Source: CAYVUV01 sp964455095
GTDB lineage: Bacteria > Desulfobacterota > Binatia > HRBIN30 > CADEER01
Reading direction: 5' to 3'
DNA: 10,166 nucleotides
Assembly: GCA_964455095.1 (NCBI GenBank)
Contig: CAYVUV010000331.1
Location: 1-10,166, forward strand
The notes under the pieces are model-generated. The model ran no database searches. It saw only the letters and a list, made by a program, of their open reading frames with translations, and was not told the DNA's origin. The position numbers and the translations under genes are program-made. Below, piece by piece: positions 6,267 to 10,166 of this stretch. Every line of letters begins with the position of its first letter. The first letter of the stretch is position 1.

Positions 6267-7592
6267 ATGTTCGACACCCTGAGCGAGAAGCTCGAGCAGA
6301 CCGTCAAACGTCTGCGCGGGCACGGCAAGATCACCGAGCGCAACGTCGAAGAGGCGGTGCGCGAAGTGCGCCTCGCCCTGCTCGAGGCCGACGTGCACTT
6401 CGAGGTGGTGCGCGATTTTACCGAGCGCGTGACCGCGCAGGCGATGGGGCAGGAAGTCCTCGCCAGCCTCACGCCCGAGCAGCATTTCATCAAGATCGTC
6501 CGCAGCGAGCTGACGCGCTTGATGGGCGAGCGCACCGTCGAGCTCAACCTGTCGGCGACGCCGCCGGTGGTGATCATGCTCGTCGGCCTGCACGGCGCCG
6601 GCAAGACGACCACCATCGCCAAGCTGGCGCGCTACCTCAAGACGCAGCGCCAGCGCAGCCCGTATCTGGTTCCGGCCGACGTCTACCGGCCGGCGGCGGT
6701 CGAGCAGCTGACGACGCTGGGCGCGCAGCTCGGCCTGCCGGTGCACGCGACGGCGGCGGGGGCGGACCCGGTCCAGGTCTGCCGCGACGCGCAGGTCGAG
6801 GCCAAGAACCGCGGCTGCGACGTGGTGCTGATCGACACCGCCGGGCGCTTGCACATCGACGACGAGCTGATGGGCGAGCTCGAGCGCATCCGCGACGCCG
6901 TGCACCCGCATCAGACGGTGTTGGTAGTCGACGCGATGACGGGCCAGGACGCCGTCAACGTCGCCGGCGGTTTTCACAGCCGCCTGTCGCTGAGCGGCGT
7001 CATCATGACCAAACTCGACGGCGACGCGCGCGGCGGTGCGGCGCTGTCGGTGCGCACCGTGACCGGAGCGCCGATCCTCTTCGCGGGCATGGGCGAGAAG
7101 CTCGACGCCCTGGAGGTCTTCCACCCCGACCGGATGGCGACGCGCATTCTCGGCATGGGCGACGTGCTCACCCTGATCGAGAAGGCGGAGCAGGTCTACG
7201 ACGAGAAGGAAGCGCTCAAGCTGCAGCGCAAGCTGCGCCGCGACGAGTTCACGCTGGAGGATTTTCGCGATCAGCTGCGGGCCGTGCGCCGCATGGGTCA
7301 GGTCGGCGATCTGCTGGCAATGATCCCGGGCATGAAGAAGCTCACCAAAGGCATCGACATGGGCGAAGCCGAGACCGAGCTGAAGCGCGTCGAAGCCATC
7401 ATCAACTCGATGACCAACGAAGAGCGCCAGAACCACCTGGTGCTCAACGGCAGCCGGCGCCGGCGCATCGCGGCCGGCAGCGGCACCAGCGTCGCCGAGG
7501 TCAACAAGTTCCTCAAACAGTTCCTTCAAACCAAAAAGGTAATGAAGCACATGGCGAAGCTCTCCGGCAAAATGCCGGGGCTCACCGGCTAA
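6267..7592 (+). CDS. ffh: Signal recognition particle protein Ffh (SRP54 GTPase)
   Basis: This 441-residue cytoplasmic GTPase binds 4.5S RNA and signal sequences of nascent chains and docks with FtsY to deliver inner-membrane proteins to SecYEG. The N domain (about 1-88) begins with the typical MFDTLSEKLEQTVKRLRG. The G domain carries the P-loop GLHGAGKTTT (107-116), the PADVYRPAA motif (137-144), DTAGR (190-194), TKLDGDARGGAA (248-259) and the closing-loop region. The methionine-rich M domain (about 300-441) holds the RNA-binding helix-turn-helix NGSRRRRIAAGSG (394-406). Length is usual and there is no tail extension. One oddity is His109 in the P-loop where Gln is the rule (GLQG). The ATG is fixed by the conserved N-terminus although no Shine-Dalgarno is present. 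It heads the operon behind its own promoter; rpsP begins 37 bp after its stop. Confidence 0.98.
   Translation: MFDTLSEKLEQTVKRLRGHGKITERNVEEAVREVRLALLEADVHFEVVRDFTERVTAQAMGQEVLASLTPEQHFIKIVRSELTRLMGERTVELNLSATPPVVIMLVGLHGAGKTTTIAKLARYLKTQRQRSPYLVPADVYRPAAVEQLTTLGAQLGLPVHATAAGADPVQVCRDAQVEAKNRGCDVVLIDTAGRLHIDDELMGELERIRDAVHPHQTVLVVDAMTGQDAVNVAGGFHSRLSLSGVIMTKLDGDARGGAALSVRTVTGAPILFAGMGEKLDALEVFHPDRMATRILGMGDVLTLIEKAEQVYDEKEALKLQRKLRRDEFTLEDFRDQLRAVRRMGQVGDLLAMIPGMKKLTKGIDMGEAETELKRVEAIINSMTNEERQNHLVLNGSRRRRIAAGSGTSVAEVNKFLKQFLQTKKVMKHMAKLSGKMPGLTG
7562..7589 (+). other. Overlapping alternative hairpins at the ffh 3' end
   Basis: The segment GCCGG (7574-7578) can pair either backwards with CCGGC (7564-7568; extendable to 7 bp with C7562-G7580 and a G-U pair, loop AAAAT) or forwards with CCGGC (7585-7589; 5 bp, 6-nt loop). 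The two folds exclude each other and lie across the ffh stop, just before rpsP. TAAATTT follows, not a clean T run. This might adjust read-through or processing between ffh and the ribosomal genes; chance is also plausible. Confidence 0.25.
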
Positions 7593-7629
7593 ATTTGCCT
7601 CAACTATCCGAGAGGAGTAGGAATTTTCC

Positions 7630-7905
7630 ATGGCCGCAACCATTCGCCTCGCCCGCCACGGCGGAAAGAAGAGCCCGTTCTACCGTATCGTCGTCGCCGA
7701 CAAGCGCTCGCCGCGCGATGGCCGACTGCTCGAGCAGGTCGGCATCTACGATCCGCGCCAGTCGCCCTCGCGCATCGAGTTCAAGGCCGACAAGCTCGCC
7801 GCCTGGCTCAAGAAGGGCGCCTTGCCCAGCGCCACCGTGGCGCAGCTGATCAAGAAGAGCGGCGTGCAGCTGAAGCCCGACACGTCGCCTGGGGAAGATG
7901 CATGA
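7630..7905 (+). CDS. rpsP: 30S ribosomal protein S16
   Basis: This 91-residue protein is a structural component of the small subunit that binds 16S rRNA in the 5'/central region and aids assembly. The N-terminus IRLARHGGKKSPFYRIVVAD (5-24) and the next segment RSPRDGRLLEQVGIYDP (26-42) are the S16 signature, followed by the usual KADKLAAWLKKGALPSATV. The ATG at 7630 is preceded by AGAGGAGTAGGA, a purine-rich Shine-Dalgarno region. Its stop overlaps the khpA start in an ATGA arrangement (7902-7905), suggesting translational coupling. The C-terminus is a short acidic tail (SPGEDA). Confidence 0.97.
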   Translation: MAATIRLARHGGKKSPFYRIVVADKRSPRDGRLLEQVGIYDPRQSPSRIEFKADKLAAWLKKGALPSATVAQLIKKSGVQLKPDTSPGEDA

Positions 7906-8138
7906 AAGAGCTCGTCCAGTTCCTCGCTGAGCATCTGGTGAACCACCCGGAGGCGGTCGAGGTGAAGGAGACGCAAGGCGACACCGCGTCTGTGCTGGAG
8001 CTCAAAGTTGCAAAGGAAGACCTCGGGCGGATCATCGGCAAACAGGGCCGCACGGCCAAGTCGATCCGCACGATTCTGAATGCCGCCGCGTCGCGGACCA
8101 ATCGAAAGGTCGTGCTCGAGATCGTCGAGGAGCAGTAG
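7902..8138 (+). CDS. khpA: KH-domain RNA-binding protein KhpA (YlqC family)
   Basis: This 78-residue single KH domain protein carries the RNA-contacting GxxG loop as IIGKQGRTAKSIRTIL (residues 44-59), preceded by a beta strand ELKVAKEDLGR. In the family, KhpA is a small RNA-binding protein, paired in several bacteria with KhpB/Jag and linked to cell size and small-RNA binding; in this lineage the role is inferred only. It shares 4 bases with the end of rpsP, and GGGGAAG inside rpsP (7891-7897) serves as its Shine-Dalgarno. The position between rpsP and rimM is the family's classical location. Confidence 0.95.
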   Translation: MKELVQFLAEHLVNHPEAVEVKETQGDTASVLELKVAKEDLGRIIGKQGRTAKSIRTILNAAASRTNRKVVLEIVEEQ

Positions 8139-8149
8139 CTCCCGCCCTT

Positions 8150-8716
8150 ATGCGGTCCGCCAACGGTCCGCGCGAAACGGAGGGGGCAGCGCGTGCCGGT
8201 GACGGCGCGGACCTGATCGAGGTCGGCGTGCTGGTCGGCTGCCACGGGGTGCGCGGCGAGATGCGCATGCGGCTCCACAATCCCACCTCTGCCGCGCTCG
8301 ATTCTCTGCCCCCGGTGCACTTGCGCGCCGCCGACGGCGCCAGCGCGCCCTGCCAGATCACCGCGGCGCGGCCACACAAGCAGGGCCTGCTGGTGAAACT
8401 GGAGGGCGTCGCGACGATCGAACAGGCTCAAGGACTCGTCGGCCGCGCCGTCTGTATCCGCCGCGATCAACTGCCGCCGGCCGGGCCAGACGAGTTCTAC
8501 CACACCGAGCTGATCGGCTGTGCCGTGTCCACCGACGCCGGGGAGTCGCTCGGCACGGTGCGCGAAGTGATCGCCACCGGCAGCAACGACGTCTGCGTCG
8601 TGCGCGGCCGCGGGCGCGAGTATCTCATCCCGCTGGTGGCCGATGTCATCGCGCACATCGACCCGGCGACACGAGTGATCGTCGTGCGCCCGCTGCCCGG
8701 GCTACTCGACGAGTGA
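8150..8716 (+). CDS. rimM: Ribosome maturation factor RimM
   Basis: This 188-residue factor binds ribosomal protein S19 in the 30S head and is needed for efficient 16S rRNA processing. The N-terminal RimM domain begins at IEVGVLVGCHGVRGEMRM (about 23-40). The C-terminal PRC-barrel domain runs from DEFYHTELIGCAV (about 114-126) to the end, with GTVREVIATGSNDVCVVRG and EYLIPLVADVI in family order. About 22 unconserved residues precede the first domain. The ATG at 8150 is the only ATG in frame upstream of it and has no clear Shine-Dalgarno at normal distance; a downstream alternative start would cut close to the domain. The TGA stop shares its A with the ATG of trmD, so the two are probably coupled. 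Confidence 0.95.
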   Translation: MRSANGPRETEGAARAGDGADLIEVGVLVGCHGVRGEMRMRLHNPTSAALDSLPPVHLRAADGASAPCQITAARPHKQGLLVKLEGVATIEQAQGLVGRAVCIRRDQLPPAGPDEFYHTELIGCAVSTDAGESLGTVREVIATGSNDVCVVRGRGREYLIPLVADVIAHIDPATRVIVVRPLPGLLDE

Positions 8717-9465
8717 TGCACTTCCACATCGTCAGCCTCTTCCCCGAGCTGTTTGCCTCGGTGTTGGAAGCGAGCATGCTCAAGAAGGGGCAGGAGCGGG
8801 GCGCGCTCGCGTTCACGCTCTACAACGTGCGCGACTACGCGCTCGACAAGCACCGCGTCACCGACGACACGCCGTACGGCGGCGGCCAGGGCATGGTGAT
8901 GAAGCCCGAGCCCCTGGTGGCGGCGATCGAGGCAACCGGCGAGGGCCCGGAGCGCCCGCGGCGCATTCTGCTCTCGCCGCAGGGCGCCGTGCTGACGCAC
9001 GCGCGCGCGGCCCAGCTTGCCGCCGCGCCGGCGCTGACGTTGATCTGCGGCCGCTACGAGGGTGTCGACGAACGCGTGCGCGCCTACGTCGACGAGGAGC
9101 TGTCGGTCGGCGACTACATCCTGTCGGGCGGCGAGATCGCCGCGCTGGTGGTGATCGACGCCGTGGCGCGGCTGGTGCCGGGCGTGCTGGGCTGTGCCGC
9201 GTCGGCGGTCGAGGAAAGCTTCCGCGACCATCTGCTCGAGTACCCGCAGTACACGCGCCCGCCCGAGTTTCGCGGCGTCCGCGTGCCGGAGGTGCTGCTC
9301 GGCGGCGATCACGGCGCCATCGCGCGCTGGCGGCGCCGCGAGGCCCTGGAGCGCACCCGGGCGCGTCGCCCCGATCTGCTCGCCCGTGCCGAGCTCACCG
9401 AGGCGGAGTCCGCGGCGCTCGCCGCCGAGCCAGACGACGACTCCGGCACCGACGGCGATGAGTAA
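8716..9465 (+). CDS. trmD: tRNA (guanine-N1-)-methyltransferase TrmD
   Basis: This 249-residue SPOUT enzyme makes m1G at position 37 of tRNAs with a G36-G37 sequence, using S-adenosylmethionine, and so prevents +1 frameshifting. Motifs present are FHIVSLFPELF (3-13), DDTPYGGGQGMVMKPEP (50-66), the knot segments LICGRYEGVDERV (109-121) and SVGDYILSGGE (130-140), R152 in the VARLVPGVLG stretch, and LEYPQYTRPPEFRG (174-187). The segment that in E. coli carries the proposed general base Asp169 (DSF) reads ESF here, with Glu167. The C-terminus ends in an acidic tail (PDDDSGTDGDE). I start at ATG 8716, not the GTG three bases earlier, since MxFxIVSLFPE is the family start and the ATG overlaps the rimM stop. 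Its end overlaps the next gene by 8 bp. Confidence 0.97.
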   Translation: MHFHIVSLFPELFASVLEASMLKKGQERGALAFTLYNVRDYALDKHRVTDDTPYGGGQGMVMKPEPLVAAIEATGEGPERPRRILLSPQGAVLTHARAAQLAAAPALTLICGRYEGVDERVRAYVDEELSVGDYILSGGEIAALVVIDAVARLVPGVLGCAASAVEESFRDHLLEYPQYTRPPEFRGVRVPEVLLGGDHGAIARWRRREALERTRARRPDLLARAELTEAESAALAAEPDDDSGTDGDE

Positions 9466-10048
9466 CGCGCCGGCGGCCGGGCCCGCGCCGTGCGACCTCT
9501 TCGCCGTGCTGCTGCACTACCCGGTGCTCGACAAGAACGGGCAAGTCGTGACCACGGCGGTGACCAATATGGACATCCACGACATCGCCCGTTCGGCGTG
9601 TACCTACGGCCTGCGGCGCTTCTTCGTCGTGACGCCGGTGCGGGCGCTGCGGGCGCTGAGCGAGAAGATCATCGACCACTGGGAAACTGGCTACGGCAGC
9701 ACCTACAACACCACACGCAAGGAGGCCCTGGCGCTGGTCGCCATCGACCGCGATCTCGACGCCGCACTGGTGGCGATCGAGCGCGAGACCGGCGAGCGGC
9801 CGGTACTGGTGGTCACCTCGGCCAAGCCGGGGGCCGACTGCATCGCCTTCGAGACCTTGCGGGCCCGCCTCGAGGCCGGCGGGCCACCGCATGTGCTGCT
9901 GTTCGGCACCGGCTGGGGATTGACCCCGGAGATCCTCGCCCGGGCCGACCTGCGCCTGCCGCCCGTCCTCGGCCCCACGGACTACAACCACCTGTCGGTC
10001 CGGGCCGCCGCAGCCGTCATCCTTGACCGGCTGCGCGGGGCGCGATAA
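9458..10048 (+). CDS. SPOUT-fold RNA methyltransferase of the Tm1570 (Methyltrn_RNA_4) family
   Basis: This 196-residue protein has the family signature LLHYPVLDKNGQVVTTAVTN (18-37) followed by MDIHDIARSACTYG (38-51) and FFVVTP (55-60). HWETGYGSTYN comes next (74-84), and the SAM-binding knot region is FGTGWGLTP (149-157) and PTDYNHLSVRAAAA (173-186). Family members are predicted SAM-dependent RNA methyltransferases with a trefoil knot; the RNA target is not known to me. In Calditerrivibrio nitroreducens the same domain is reported fused behind TrmD. Here it is separate: its ATG lies inside the last codons of trmD (8-bp overlap ATGAGTAA), in the next frame, and no strong Shine-Dalgarno is visible, so translation probably depends on trmD termination. 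A longer in-frame reading upstream of 9458 is only antiframe of trmD, low-complexity Arg/Ser/Pro. Confidence 0.92.
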   Translation: MSNAPAAGPAPCDLFAVLLHYPVLDKNGQVVTTAVTNMDIHDIARSACTYGLRRFFVVTPVRALRALSEKIIDHWETGYGSTYNTTRKEALALVAIDRDLDAALVAIERETGERPVLVVTSAKPGADCIAFETLRARLEAGGPPHVLLFGTGWGLTPEILARADLRLPPVLGPTDYNHLSVRAAAAVILDRLRGAR

Positions 10049-10095
10049 GTACCTCAATTCCGCACCACTTTCCCCAGGTCAAACGAGGGAGCGTC

Positions 10096-10166
10096 ATGAA
10101 CCCCATAGAAGCGATCGAGCGCGAGCAATTGCAGGCCAACCTGCCCGACTTCAAGGCCGGCGACAC
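10096..10166 (+). CDS. rplS: 50S ribosomal protein L19, N-terminal part (cut by window end)
   Basis: Only 23 complete codons are visible: MNPIEAIEREQLQANLPDFK then AGD, the characteristic L19 N-terminus with the (L/I)P-x-F-x-x-GD motif. GAGGGAG (10085-10091) is a good Shine-Dalgarno 4 bases before the ATG. It follows the methyltransferase by 47 bp and completes the rpsP-rimM-trmD-rplS order. L19 sits at the 30S-50S interface. Confidence 0.93.
   Translation, partial: MNPIEAIEREQLQANLPDFKAGD

Noticed and set aside
5775..7643. Long minus-strand reading frame of 622 codons opposite ffh
   Set aside because: It is an Arg/His/Ala-rich shadow of ffh in GC-rich DNA, with no domain; the plus strand is unmistakably Ffh.
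9640..9658. Tandem 9-bp repeat giving Arg-Ala-Leu twice in the Tm1570-type gene
   Set aside because: The protein keeps family length and helix register there, so it is ordinary codon repetition and not an expansion.
10023..10051. TTGACC-N17-TAAGTA as a separate promoter for rplS
   Set aside because: The -10 has only two consensus matches and the -35 lies in coding sequence; co-transcription with trmD is simpler.

Overview
This is GC-rich bacterial chromosome (about two thirds G+C by eye), densely coded, with two unrelated halves around a short block of membrane-protein genes. The second half has the order ffh-rpsP-khpA-rimM-trmD-(Tm1570-type SPOUT methyltransferase)-rplS. The extra methyltransferase between trmD and rplS, and the PADVYRPAA form of the Ffh motif, recall Deltaproteobacteria-like lineages (Desulfobacterota, Binatota, Myxococcota). 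A high-GC member of these with branched-chain or terpenoid catabolism would fit. This placement rests on gene order and remembered motifs, not on a tree.

Layout. (1) 2-3573, plus strand: the end of a catabolic operon with an AtuA-family protein (5' end outside the window), a 3-methylglutaconyl-CoA hydratase-type crotonase, and a carboxyltransferase (beta) subunit of the methylcrotonyl-CoA/geranyl-CoA carboxylase class. These are the genes used to activate and hydrate beta-methyl-branched enoyl-CoAs in leucine (Liu) or acyclic terpene (Atu) breakdown. The carboxylase has a methylcrotonyl-type backbone but a glycine at the position that separates geranyl- from methylcrotonyl-CoA carboxylase. 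Its biotin-carboxylase partner is not in the window. (2) 3578-5570, minus strand: a flippase-like (LPG synthase transmembrane, UPF0104) protein, converging on the carboxylase gene with a 4-bp gap. Upstream of it is a six-helix membrane protein that looks like a sensor-kinase input domain without a kinase. (3) 5571-5808: a divergent intergenic region with no convincing promoter or RNA gene. (4) 5809-6153, plus strand: a small membrane-anchored coiled-coil protein. (5) 6154-6266: a regulatory region for ffh with a good sigma70-type promoter, an inverted repeat over its -35 box, and a GC hairpin just before the start codon. (6) 6267-10166: the translation/secretion operon ffh, rpsP, khpA, rimM, trmD, SPOUT methyltransferase and rplS (cut by the window end), with overlapping or near-overlapping genes at three junctions.

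How the genes work together. The second half couples ribosome parts (S16, L19), ribosome maturation (RimM, binding the S19/30S head), tRNA m1G37 modification (TrmD), RNA binding (KhpA) and co-translational targeting (Ffh). The first half is a carbon-assimilation module. I found no CRISPR array, insertion sequence, phage gene, toxin-antitoxin pair, tRNA or rRNA. No wholly new system is evident. The points most worth a second look are the carboxylase specificity residues, the ffh control region, the unfused TrmD/Tm1570 pair and the orphan membrane sensor module.
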